Assembly: GCF_013911965.1 (NCBI RefSeq)
Contig: NZ_JACESE010000004.1
Span: 124,001 to 188,000 of the forward strand
Source: Phenylobacterium sp.
Lineage (GTDB): Bacteria; Pseudomonadota; Alphaproteobacteria; Caulobacterales; Caulobacteraceae
Direction of reading: 5' to 3'
Length of the DNA: 64,000 nt
Shown here piece after piece: positions 25,904 through 34,153 of this stretch. Each line of letters starts with the position of its first letter. The stretch's first letter is position 1. The notes under the pieces are model-generated. The model was not told the origin of the DNA. It made no database searches and saw nothing but the letters and a program-made list of their open reading frames with translations. The translations under genes and the position numbers were made by a program.

Positions 25904-26767
25904 ATGATCACGCCCGCCACGCCGCAAGGCCTTTCCGACCTCACCGACCGCTACGACGTCCTGCTGAGCGACGTCTGGGGCGTCATCCACAACGGCCGGG
26001 AGAGCTTTCCCGAGGCCTGCGCGGCGCTCGCCCGCTGGCGCGCCGAGCGGGGACCGGTGATCCTGATCTCCAACTCGCCACGCCCATCCAAGGACGTGGT
26101 GGCCCAGCTCGACTCGCTGAAGGTGCCGCGCGAGGCCTGGTCGGCCTTCGTCACCTCCGGGGACGCCACCCGTCGCCTGCTGGCCGAACGCGCGCCCGGT
26201 CCGGCCTGGCGCCTGGGCCCCGACCGCGACGCCCCGCTGTACGAGGGCCTGGGCCTCTCCTTCTCCCGTCTGGACGAGGCCGCCTTCATCGCCTGCACCG
26301 GCCCCATCGACGACGAAACCGAAGGCCCCGGCGACTATCAGGACCGCTTCGAGGCCGCCGCCGCCCGCGGCCTGGAGATGGTCTGCGCCAATCCCGACAT
26401 CGTCGTGCAGCGCGGCGACCGGCTGATCTATTGCGGCGGGGCGCTCGCCCAGCTCTACGAGACCCTGGGCGGCAAGGTCGCCATGGCCGGCAAGCCGCAC
26501 GCGCCCATCTACGACCTGTGCGTGATCGAGGCCGAGCGTCTGGCGGGCGGCCCCGTCGACCGCTCGCGCATTCTCTGCATCGGCGACGGTGTGGCCACCG
26601 ACGTCAAGGGCGCCAACGCCCAGGGCCTGGACGTGCTGTTCGTGGCCGGCGGGATCCACGGCGCGGAGACCATCGGTCCTGACGGCCTGAACGCCGAGGC
26701 CGTGGGCCGGCTGCTCGCCCAGGAAGGGGCGGAGGCGCGCTGGGCGATGGCGGCGCTCGGCTGGTGA
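25904..26767 (+). CDS. HAD-superfamily class IIA hydrolase (TIGR01459-like)
   Basis: 287 aa. Motif I is L-L-S-D-V-W-G-V-I-H-N-G; the nucleophile Asp is present but the second Asp is replaced by Trp, as is usual in this subfamily. Motif II is I-S-N-S, the motif III Lys lies in A-G-K-P-H near 205, and motif IV is G-D-G-V-A-T-D-V. The class IIA cap lies in between. Phosphatase activity on a sugar or nucleotide phosphate is plausible; the substrate is unknown. It follows tipF by 34 bp. Confidence 0.82.
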   Translation: MITPATPQGLSDLTDRYDVLLSDVWGVIHNGRESFPEACAALARWRAERGPVILISNSPRPSKDVVAQLDSLKVPREAWSAFVTSGDATRRLLAERAPGPAWRLGPDRDAPLYEGLGLSFSRLDEAAFIACTGPIDDETEGPGDYQDRFEAAAARGLEMVCANPDIVVQRGDRLIYCGGALAQLYETLGGKVAMAGKPHAPIYDLCVIEAERLAGGPVDRSRILCIGDGVATDVKGANAQGLDVLFVAGGIHGAETIGPDGLNAEAVGRLLAQEGAEARWAMAALGW

Positions 26768-26773
26768 GCTCCG

Positions 26774-27253
26774 CTATTCCGCCGCCACGCGGGTGAGCGT
26801 GTAGGGCATGTCGGCCGGCGTCTCGTTCAGATCCCGGTCAAGCACGCGCAGCGCATCTTCGCCGTCCGCCCGGAAGTAGCGGCTGGTTTCCGGCGTCGCC
26901 GGATCGAGCTGATAGACGGTGGCGTCCGGATCGGCGGCGCTGCCGCGCAGCGTGCCCCACTCGCCCTCGCTGACGATCGGATCGCCCCGGCCCTGATAGG
27001 TTTCCGTCAGCCGGTACGTCCCGTCGCCCCAATGAGGCCCCTTGCGGGTCAGTTCGAGCCGCGTCTCGATGCCCGGGCAGTCGGCGCAGGGCAGGACGCC
27101 CTCGAAGACGCCCAGCAGAACCGGCGTTTCGGCGGGCGCTTCCGCCGCCGCCGTGGTTTGCGGCGGGGCCTCTTCGGCCGGCCGGCCGCTCTCTTGGCCG
27201 CACGACGCCAGGACGCCCGCCAGGATGGCGATCCCGACGCTCGACTTGAACAT
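26774..27253 (-). CDS. NlpE N-terminal-domain lipoprotein
   Basis: 159 aa from the ATG at 27253; upstream in-frame ATGs at 27259 and 27271 sit in or too close to the GGGGGG Shine-Dalgarno run. The lipoprotein signal ends at L-A-S-C18, followed by an Ala/Glu/Pro linker. The NlpE-N signature G-V-L-P-C-A-D-C-P-G-I is near residue 55, with its CxxC pair. NlpE in enterobacteria senses envelope/copper stress through Cpx; here only the domain is shared, so a sensor role is inference. It is convergent with the HAD gene. Confidence 0.83.
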   Translation of the reverse strand: MFKSSVGIAILAGVLASCGQESGRPAEEAPPQTTAAAEAPAETPVLLGVFEGVLPCADCPGIETRLELTRKGPHWGDGTYRLTETYQGRGDPIVSEGEWGTLRGSAADPDATVYQLDPATPETSRYFRADGEDALRVLDRDLNETPADMPYTLTRVAAE

Positions 27254-27376
27254 TCCCATCTTCCCCCCCATTGGAAAGCCTCCACGCGGTCGGAGAGTGT
27301 GCGAGGACGCGGGCTTCGTCCAGATGAACCCCGCGCCCGTAGAGCCGCCAGGAACGCCGCAAGAGGGGAGCGCGAT

Positions 27377-27799
27377 TTGCCGGGACTATTCTTCGAGGAT
27401 CTCAGCCTCGACCAGGGTGCGGAGATCGCCCGCACGGTGACCGCCGCCGACATCGAGGCCTTCGCCCAGGTCTCGGGCGACACCAATCCGCTGCACCTGG
27501 ACGAGGACTACGCCCGGGAAACGCCTTTCGGCCGGCGCATCGCCCACGGCATGCTGACCGGGGCCTATATCTCCGCCGTGCTCGGCACGCGCCTGCCGGG
27601 TCCGGGCGCGGTCTATCTCTCCCAGAGCCTGCGCTTCCGCCGGCCGGTGGGCATCGGCGACGAGGTCGTGGCCCAGGTGGTGGTGCGCGAGCTGGACGAG
27701 CGGCGCGGTCACGTGACGCTGGCGACCAGCTGCAAGGTGGGCGGCAAGGTGGTGGCTGACGGCGAAGCCGTGGTCGTGGTTCCCAAGCGGAGCGCTTGA
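27377..27799 (+). CDS. MaoC-like (R)-specific enoyl-CoA hydratase
   Basis: 140 aa from a TTG at 27377, supported by AAGAGGGGAG upstream and by the protein starting exactly where MaoC/PhaJ proteins do. The hot-dog fold hydratase motif is S-G-D-T-N-P-L-H-L-D-E-D-Y-A with catalytic Asp and His. It hydrates trans-2-enoyl-CoA to (R)-3-hydroxyacyl-CoA, linking fatty-acid oxidation to polyhydroxyalkanoate precursors. Four bp separate it from ribF. Confidence 0.87.
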   Translation: MPGLFFEDLSLDQGAEIARTVTAADIEAFAQVSGDTNPLHLDEDYARETPFGRRIAHGMLTGAYISAVLGTRLPGPGAVYLSQSLRFRRPVGIGDEVVAQVVVRELDERRGHVTLATSCKVGGKVVADGEAVVVVPKRSA

Positions 27800-27803
27800 A
27801 CAG

Positions 27804-28739
27804 ATGCGTGTCATTCGAGACTGGCGGGGCCTGTCGGCCCGCGACCGCGGCGCGGCCGTCGCGCTGGGAAACTTCGACGGTGTCCACCGCGGGCACCAGA
27901 AGGTCATCGCCCAGGCGGCGGAGGCGGCGCGACGGCTCGGCGCGCCGCTCGGCGTGATCAGCTTCGAACCGCATCCCCGGCGGATCTTCCAGCCCAATGA
28001 ACCGGCATTTCGCCTGATGCGTCCGGCCCAGCAGGCCCGCGCGCTTGAGGCCCTGGGGGTGGACCTGTTCTACATCCTGCCGTTCGACGAGGAGATGAAG
28101 AACCTCACCGACCGCGAGTTCGCCCGCGAGGTCCTGCACGAGGGCCTGGGCGTGCGGCACGTGGCCGTCGGCTTCGACATCTCCTTCGGCAAGGGCCGGA
28201 CCGGGAGTCCCGCGACCATGAGCGCCTATGGCGAGGAATTCGGCTTCAGCGTGTCGGTGGCCGCCGCCGTCGCCGACAAGGAGGGGGAGAAGTACTCCTC
28301 CACCGGCGTGCGCGACGCCTTGCGCGACGGCCGGCCCGAGGTGGCGGCGGCCATCCTCGGCCGTCCGTTCGCCATCGAGGGTCCGGTGCAGCGCGGGCGG
28401 CAGCTGGGCCGCGAACTGGGCTTCCCCACCGCCAATGTCCAGGTGGACGACTACGTGCAGCCGAAGTTCGGCGTCTACGCCACGCGCACCCGCCTTCCCG
28501 ACGGGCGCGAGGTGCCGGGGGTGGCCAATATCGGCGTCAATCCCACGGTCGGCGAGGTGGCGCCGGTGCTGGAGGTCTGGCTCTTCGACTTCGACGAGGA
28601 CATCTACGACCAGACCATCGAGACGGACCTCATCACCTTCCTGCGGCCGGAGCTGAAGTTCGACGGCCTCGACGCCATGGTCGAACAGGTGATGCGCGAC
28701 GCCGCCCAGGCGCGTAAAATCCTGATGCCGGAGTTCTGA
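27804..28739 (+). CDS. ribF: Bifunctional riboflavin kinase/FAD synthetase
   Basis: 311 aa, normal length. The N-terminal adenylyltransferase domain has L-G-N-F-D-G-V-H-R-G-H (residues 22-32) and S-S-T-x-V-R near 165. The C-terminal riboflavin-kinase domain has G-R-E-L-G-F-P-T-A-N with the metal-binding Thr/Asn. It makes FMN and FAD. No FMN riboswitch is visible upstream. It sits between the MaoC gene and the HtrA-like gene, and close to ileS-lspA as in many proteobacteria. Confidence 0.95.
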   Translation: MRVIRDWRGLSARDRGAAVALGNFDGVHRGHQKVIAQAAEAARRLGAPLGVISFEPHPRRIFQPNEPAFRLMRPAQQARALEALGVDLFYILPFDEEMKNLTDREFAREVLHEGLGVRHVAVGFDISFGKGRTGSPATMSAYGEEFGFSVSVAAAVADKEGEKYSSTGVRDALRDGRPEVAAAILGRPFAIEGPVQRGRQLGRELGFPTANVQVDDYVQPKFGVYATRTRLPDGREVPGVANIGVNPTVGEVAPVLEVWLFDFDEDIYDQTIETDLITFLRPELKFDGLDAMVEQVMRDAAQARKILMPEF

Positions 28740-28768
28740 GGCTTCCGGCCACGCGGGGGGCGGGGGAC

Positions 28769-29833
28769 GTGTCGCGCACCAAGGCCAGCAAGTATCAGAC
28801 CTTCGCCCGGGCGATCCGGCGGGAGGCGCCGCAGCGGCGGCTCCCGCCCCCTGTGGCCGCAGATCATCCGCCGGCCGTCGAGACGCCGCTGGACGGCTAT
28901 TCCCGCGTGGTGGTCACCGCGGTCGAACAGGTGGGCCCGGCGGTCGTGCGGGTTCACCCGTTCCGCGCCGACGGCGCCGTCGAGGGCGTGGGATCGGGCG
29001 TGATCGTGGCCCCGGACGGGCTGGTGCTCACCAACAGCCATGTGGTCCGCGGGGCGAGCCTTGTGGGCCTGCGCACCCAGGACGGCCGGGAACTGCGGGC
29101 GCGCGTGATCGGCGACGACCCCGACACCGACCTCGCCGTCCTGCGGGCGGAGAGCGAGATGGTCCTGCCCCACGCGCAGCTGGGCGATTCCAAGACCCTG
29201 CGGCCCGGCCAGCTGGTGGTGGCCATCGGCGCCCCGCTGGGCTTCGACGCCACGGTGACGGCCGGCGTCGTCTCGGCTCTGGGCCGCTCCCTGCGCGGCG
29301 AGCGCGGGCGGATGATCGAGGATCTGATCCAGACCGACGCCTCCCTCAATCCCGGCTCGTCCGGCGGCCCGCTCGTGGACGGCGCCGGCCGCGTCGTCGG
29401 CGTGGCCACGGCGATCATCGTCGGCGCGCAGGGGCTCTGCTTCGCCATCGCCGCCAACACCGCCGCCTGGGTGATGGGCGAGCTGCTGCAGCACGGCCGC
29501 GTGCGGCGCGGCGCGCTCGGCCTCGTCGCGCAGCAGGCCGCCCTGCCCCGCGACCTGGCCCGCGCCATGGGGCTCTCCCATCCGTTCGGCGTGTGGATCG
29601 CCGGCCTCGACCCCCAGGGTCCGGGGCGGGCCGCGGGTCTGGAGACCGGCGACCTGCTGACGGCGGTCGACGGCCGGCCGCTGCGGGGCCTGGACGATCT
29701 CCTGCGGGCGCTCGGCCCCGAAAGCATCGGGCGCGCCATGCGGCTGGAGGCGATCCGCCAGGGCCGCCGCTTCGAGGTCACCGTGACGCCGCGGGAGCGG
29801 ACGCCGGAGCGTCGGCTCGAAGCCCTGGCCTAA
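28769..29833 (+). CDS. HtrA/DegP-like trypsin-PDZ serine protease without visible export signal
   Basis: 354 aa from a GTG at 28769 with GGGGGA upstream. The triad is His in T-N-S-H-V-V (near 90), Asp in D-T-D-L-A-V-L (near 120) and Ser in N-P-G-S-S-G-G-P-L (near 200). One PDZ domain follows (about 245-335). The N-terminal 45 residues are basic and Pro-rich with no hydrophobic segment, unlike DegP/DegS, so it may act in the cytoplasm. It is monocistronic by spacing; ileS follows after 163 bp. Confidence 0.85.
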   Translation: MSRTKASKYQTFARAIRREAPQRRLPPPVAADHPPAVETPLDGYSRVVVTAVEQVGPAVVRVHPFRADGAVEGVGSGVIVAPDGLVLTNSHVVRGASLVGLRTQDGRELRARVIGDDPDTDLAVLRAESEMVLPHAQLGDSKTLRPGQLVVAIGAPLGFDATVTAGVVSALGRSLRGERGRMIEDLIQTDASLNPGSSGGPLVDGAGRVVGVATAIIVGAQGLCFAIAANTAAWVMGELLQHGRVRRGALGLVAQQAALPRDLARAMGLSHPFGVWIAGLDPQGPGRAAGLETGDLLTAVDGRPLRGLDDLLRALGPESIGRAMRLEAIRQGRRFEVTVTPRERTPERRLEALA

Positions 29834-29873
29834 AGGGCTCGCCCCCCGGGCGGGCGTCTGCTAGGACGCGCCC

Positions 29874-29918
29874 ATGAGAAGAGGTTGGACGAGCGAGCGA
29901 ATTATCCGCCCGGCGTGA
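29874..29918 (+). CDS. Possible 14-codon leader peptide upstream of ileS
   Basis: ATG at 29874, stop TGA at 29916-29918, encoding MRRGWTSERIIRPA. Codons 10 and 11 are consecutive Ile (ATT ATC), and a short hairpin (GGCG-TGA-CGCC, 29912-29922) overlaps the stop. Consecutive Ile codons just ahead of ileS are what an attenuation leader would contain, but no T-tract terminator follows and the ribosome-binding site is weak. It is too short to separate from chance. Confidence 0.25.
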   Translation: MRRGWTSERIIRPA

Positions 29919-29996
29919 CGCCGCCGGACCCATCGATCCAGCGCGCGCCGGGACGTTTCCGCTCTTCTCCGACCCGATTGGACGTTAAGATTTCCC

Positions 29997-32945
29997 ATGG
30001 CTGACGACGCCGACAAGCGCACCGCTTCCACCGAGCCGGGCGCCCGCGACTATCGCGAGACCGTCTTCCTTCCCCAGACCGACTTCCCCATGCGCGCGGG
30101 TCTGCCGCAGAAGGAGCCGCAGATCCTCGCCAAGTGGGACGAGATCGGCCTCTATCAGGCCGCCCGCAAGGCGCGGCAGGCCGCCGGCGCGCCGCTCTTC
30201 GTGCTGCACGACGGCCCGCCCTACGCCAACGGCGCCATCCATATCGGCCACGCCCTGCAGAAGACTCTGAAGGACTTCGTGGTCCGCTCGCGGTTCGCCC
30301 TGGGCTACGATGTCGACTACGTGCCCGGCTGGGACTGCCACGGCCTGCCGATCGAGTGGAAGATCGAGGAAGAGCTGCGCAGCCAGGGCCGGCGCAAGGA
30401 CGAGGTCTCCAAAGCCGAGTTCCGCGAGAAGTGCCGCGCCTACGCCGCGCACTGGATCGAGGTCCAGAAGGAGGGCTTCAAGCGCCTGGGCGTCATCGGC
30501 GACTGGGAGAACCGCTACGCCACCATGGACTATGGCAGCGAGGCGGCCATCGTCGCGGAGTTCCACAAGTTCGTCATGAGCGGCCAGCTCTATCGCGGCT
30601 CCAAACCGGTGATGTGGAGCCCGGTGGAGCGCACGGCGCTGGCCGACGCCGAGGTCGAGTATCACGACCACGTCTCCCCCACGATCTGGGTGAAGTTCCC
30701 GGTCGCCCAGGGCTCCGACGCCGCCCGCAACGCCAGCGTGGTGATCTGGACCACCACGCCCTGGACGATCCCCGCCAACCGCGCCATCGCCTATAACGAG
30801 GCCGTCGCCTATTCGGTCTTCCAGGTCGAGGCCATGGAAGAGGGGCTGGAGTTCGAGCCCTGGGCGAAGCCGGGCGACCGGCTGATCGTGGCCGACAAGC
30901 TGGCCGAAGACGTCTTCAAGGCCGCCAAGGTCGCCAGGTGGCGCCGCATCGAGGCCGTCGACTGCCGCGGCATGGTCTGCGAACACCCGCTGGCGGCGCT
31001 GGACACCCATTACGCCTTCTCCGTCCCCCTGCTGGCGGGCGAGCACGTCACCGACGACGCCGGCACGGGCTTCGTCCACACCGCCCCGGGCCACGGCGCC
31101 GACGACTATCTGGTCTGGCTGGCCCACGGTCATCGCGAGATCCCCGAAACGGTCGATCCCGACGGCGCCTACTATCCGAACGTCGCGCTGTTCGGCGGGC
31201 TCAAGGTGCTGGAGACCGAGGGCAAGAAGGCCGGGAAGTTCGGCCCGGCCAACAACGCCGTCATCGAGAAGCTGATCGAGGCCGGCGCCCTGCTGGCTCG
31301 CGGCCGGCTGGAGCATTCCTATCCGCACTCCTGGCGTTCCAAGGCGCCGGTGATCTTCCGCAACACGCCGCAGTGGTTCATCCGCATGGACCAGCCGCTG
31401 GACACGCCCCAGCACGGCGGCCGCACCCTGCGCGAGACGGCGCTGGAGGCGATCGAGGCCACCGCCTTCTATCCCGAGGCCGGCCGCAACCGCATCCGCA
31501 CCATGGTCGAGAGCCGGCCGGACTGGCTGATCAGCCGTCAGCGCGCCTGGGGCGCGCCGCTGGCCATGTTCGTCGACAAGGAGACGGGCCAGCCGCTGCA
31601 CGACGAAGAGGTCAACGCCCGCATCATCGCCGCCATCGCGGCCGAGGGCGCCGACGCCTGGTTCACGCGGCCCGCCGCCGACTTCCTCGGGGCCCACGAT
31701 CCCGAGCGCTACGAGAAGGTCGAGGACATTCTCGACGTCTGGTTCGACTCCGGTTCGACCCACGCCTTCACCCTGGAGGGCCGGGAGAACACCCGCTGGC
31801 CCGCCGACCTCTATCTGGAAGGCTCCGACCAGCACCGCGGCTGGTTCCAGTCCTCCCTCCTCGAGAGCTCCGGCACCCGGGGCCGCGCGCCCTACAACGG
31901 CGTCCTCACCCATGGCTTCACCATGGACGAGAACGGCGAGAAGATGTCCAAGTCCAAGGGCAACACCGTCGATCCCCACCAGGTGATCAAGGAGTCCGGG
32001 GCCGAGATCATCCGCCTGTGGGCCGCCATGGTCGACTATTCGGACGACCAGCGGATCGGCAAGACCATCCTGGCCACCACCGCCGACGCCTACCGCAAGC
32101 TGCGCAACACCCTGCGCTACATGCTGGGCGCCCTGGCCGGCTATTCGGAGGCCGAGGCGGTCGCCCTCGACCAGATGCCGCCGCTGGAGCGGTTCATCCT
32201 GCACCGGCTGCAGGAACTCGACCTCGAGGTCCGCGCCGCCTACGAGACCTACGCCTTCCAGGACGTGATCCGGCCGCTGATCGCCTTCTGCCAGGAGGAG
32301 CTCTCCGCGCTCTTCTTCGACGTGCGCCGCGACGCCCTCTATTGCGACATGCCCAGCGCCCTGCGGCGGCGCGCCGCGCGGACGGTGATGGACCTCGTCT
32401 TCGAGCGCCTGACCGTCTGGCTGGCGCCGCTGATGCCCTTCACCACCGAGGAGGCCTGGGCGACGCGCTTCCCCGACGCCGGCCCCAACGCCCTGCGCGT
32501 CTTCCCGCAGACGCCAGCCGAATGGCGCAATGAGGCCGAGGCCGCCCGCTGGGCCAAGGTGCAGGCGGTGACCGCGGTGGTGACCGGCGCGCTGGAGGTC
32601 GAACGTCGCGAGAAGCGCATCGGCGCGGCGCTGGAAGCCGCCCCGGTGGTCCATATCGCCGACCCCGAGCTGATGGCCGCCTTCGAGGGCCTGGACCCGG
32701 CCGAGGTGTTCCGCACCAGCCAGGCGAGCCTGGTGGCCGGCGAGGGTCCGGCCGGCGCCTTCCGGCTGGCCGAACAGTCCAAGGTCGCCGTCGAGCCGCG
32801 CAAGGCCGAGGGGCGCAAATGCGCGCGCTCCTGGCGCGTCCTGCCGGAGGTGGGCGAGGATCCGCGCTATCCGGACCTGTCGCTGCGCGACGCCGAGGCG
32901 GTGGCCGCCTGGGACGCCGCGCACGGCGAGGCTGGCGCGGCCTGA
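29997..32945 (+). CDS. ileS: Isoleucyl-tRNA synthetase
   Basis: 982 aa. Class I signatures: the HIGH motif in N-G-A-I-H-I-G-H-A and K-M-S-K-S-K-G-N near 655. The editing (CP1) domain contains T-T-P-W-T-I-P-A-N and G-T-G-F-V-H-T-A-P-G-H-G. At the C-terminus the usual four-Cys zinc site is reduced: K-C-A-R-S-W keeps one Cys, and the second pair is replaced by L-S-L-R-D. Otherwise it is full length, a bacterial type I enzyme. lspA follows after 58 bp. Confidence 0.96.
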   Translation: MADDADKRTASTEPGARDYRETVFLPQTDFPMRAGLPQKEPQILAKWDEIGLYQAARKARQAAGAPLFVLHDGPPYANGAIHIGHALQKTLKDFVVRSRFALGYDVDYVPGWDCHGLPIEWKIEEELRSQGRRKDEVSKAEFREKCRAYAAHWIEVQKEGFKRLGVIGDWENRYATMDYGSEAAIVAEFHKFVMSGQLYRGSKPVMWSPVERTALADAEVEYHDHVSPTIWVKFPVAQGSDAARNASVVIWTTTPWTIPANRAIAYNEAVAYSVFQVEAMEEGLEFEPWAKPGDRLIVADKLAEDVFKAAKVARWRRIEAVDCRGMVCEHPLAALDTHYAFSVPLLAGEHVTDDAGTGFVHTAPGHGADDYLVWLAHGHREIPETVDPDGAYYPNVALFGGLKVLETEGKKAGKFGPANNAVIEKLIEAGALLARGRLEHSYPHSWRSKAPVIFRNTPQWFIRMDQPLDTPQHGGRTLRETALEAIEATAFYPEAGRNRIRTMVESRPDWLISRQRAWGAPLAMFVDKETGQPLHDEEVNARIIAAIAAEGADAWFTRPAADFLGAHDPERYEKVEDILDVWFDSGSTHAFTLEGRENTRWPADLYLEGSDQHRGWFQSSLLESSGTRGRAPYNGVLTHGFTMDENGEKMSKSKGNTVDPHQVIKESGAEIIRLWAAMVDYSDDQRIGKTILATTADAYRKLRNTLRYMLGALAGYSEAEAVALDQMPPLERFILHRLQELDLEVRAAYETYAFQDVIRPLIAFCQEELSALFFDVRRDALYCDMPSALRRRAARTVMDLVFERLTVWLAPLMPFTTEEAWATRFPDAGPNALRVFPQTPAEWRNEAEAARWAKVQAVTAVVTGALEVERREKRIGAALEAAPVVHIADPELMAAFEGLDPAEVFRTSQASLVAGEGPAGAFRLAEQSKVAVEPRKAEGRKCARSWRVLPEVGEDPRYPDLSLRDAEAVAAWDAAHGEAGAA

Positions 32946-33003
32946 GGGCTGCGTCCATAAAGCCCGCCCGGCTTGACCGTGAGCTGACGAGGAGACGAGG
33001 CCC

Positions 33004-33495
33004 GTGAAACTGGCGACCCGCCAGGGTTGGACCGCCTATGCGATCGCGCTCGCCGTGATCGTGCTCGACCAGCTCTCCAAGTACTGGATCCTCTACGTCT
33101 ACGACCTGCCCGGCCGACTGAGCGAGCAGGTGGTCGGCCCCTTCCACCTGACCATGGTGTGGAATCAGGGCGTCAGCTTCGGCCTGCTGCGCGCCGACGC
33201 CGACCTCGGCCGCTGGCTGCTGGTGGTCTTCTCCGTGGTCGTGGCCATCGTCCTGGTCTTCTGGGCCCGAAAGGCCGACCGCAGCCTGCTGGCGGCGGCG
33301 CTCGGCCTCGTCATGGGCGGGGCGATCGGCAACGCCATCGACCGGGCGCGGTTCGGGGCGGTGGTCGATTTCATCGACGTCTCGAGGCTCTACTTCCCCT
33401 GGGTGTTCAACATCGCCGACTCCGGCATCACCATCGGCGTCGTGCTGCTGCTGCTCGACAGCCTCCGCCGCGAGACCAAGGGCGTTGGCGCCTGA
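33004..33495 (+). CDS. lspA: Signal peptidase II (prolipoprotein signal peptidase)
   Basis: 163 aa from a GTG at 33004. Four membrane helices. The first conserved Asp is in V-L-D-Q-L-S-K near residue 21. The catalytic Asp pair lies in G-N-A-I-D-R and F-N-I-A-D-S. It cleaves signal peptides from diacylglyceryl-prolipoproteins, several of which are encoded in this window. It sits in the classic ileS-lspA order and is followed by a lipoprotein gene. Confidence 0.95.
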   Translation: MKLATRQGWTAYAIALAVIVLDQLSKYWILYVYDLPGRLSEQVVGPFHLTMVWNQGVSFGLLRADADLGRWLLVVFSVVVAIVLVFWARKADRSLLAAALGLVMGGAIGNAIDRARFGAVVDFIDVSRLYFPWVFNIADSGITIGVVLLLLDSLRRETKGVGA

Positions 33496-33557
33496 GGGTG
33501 GTTTGCGCTAATGCAGTGGACTTTACGGCCGGGGGCGGCCCTACGGAGCGTTTTGTC

Positions 33558-34112
33558 ATGACCCTCAACCGCATGATCCTCGCCGGCGCCCTGACGGCTG
33601 CGGTCGGTCTGGCCGGCTGCACCTCGACCCGTCAGGCGCTCGGCATGACCAAGGTCACGCCGGACGAATTCCGCGTGGTGACCAAGGCCCCGCTGGTGGT
33701 GCCGCCGGACTACGCCCTGCGCCCGCCGGCGCCCGGCGAGCCGCGCCCGCAGGAACTGCAGCCCGAGAGCGCCGCCCGCGCCGCCCTGCTGGGCGAACGC
33801 GAGGCCGCCGGCCGCAGCCAGGGCGAACAGCTTCTCGTCGCCAAGGCTGGCGTCGAGCGCGCCGATCCGCTGATCCGCTATGTGGTGGACGACGAGTTCG
33901 GCGACATCGCCCACAAGGAAAAGAGCTTCGCCGATACGGTGATGTTCTGGCGCGACGGCGCGTCCAGCCCGACCCCCAGCGCTCCGGGCGCCGAAGCCCC
34001 CGCCCCCGTGGACGCCGCCGCCGAAGAGCAGCGGATCAACGAGATCACCGGCGGCGGCGACGTGGTCATCCGCCGCGAATCCAGCGGCCGGATCAAGCTT
34101 CCCGGCCTCTGA
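33558..34112 (+). CDS. DUF3035-type lipoprotein
   Basis: 184 aa from the ATG at 33558. The signal peptide ends at lipobox L-A-G-C21. The segment P-D-E-F-R-V-V-T-K-A-P-L-V-V-P-P-D-Y-A-L-R-P-P is the hallmark of the DUF3035 family found next to lspA in alphaproteobacteria. The C-terminal third is Pro/Ala-rich and acidic. Its function is unknown; it is an envelope lipoprotein. It ends at a strong hairpin. Confidence 0.85.
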   Translation: MTLNRMILAGALTAAVGLAGCTSTRQALGMTKVTPDEFRVVTKAPLVVPPDYALRPPAPGEPRPQELQPESAARAALLGEREAAGRSQGEQLLVAKAGVERADPLIRYVVDDEFGDIAHKEKSFADTVMFWRDGASSPTPSAPGAEAPAPVDAAAEEQRINEITGGGDVVIRRESSGRIKLPGL

Positions 34113-34121
34113 GACCGGACG

Positions 34122-34153
34122 GACGAGGCGCTTGGGCGCCTCGTCTTCGTTTC
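34122..34153 (+). terminator. Intrinsic terminator after lspA-DUF3035
   Basis: GACGAGGCGC (34122-34131) pairs perfectly with GCGCCTCGTC (34136-34145) around a TTGG loop, followed by TTCGTTTC. The T-tract is interrupted, but the 10-bp stem is strong. It lies between two convergent genes and may act in both directions. Confidence 0.75.

Noticed and set aside
29985-32924. 979-codon open frame antisense to ileS, and similar long antisense frames elsewhere (e.g. under mutL, groEL and tkt)
   Set aside because: Very high GC leaves few stops in the opposite frames. The products are low-complexity Gly/Arg/His-rich strings without motifs, while the sense frames encode clear enzymes.
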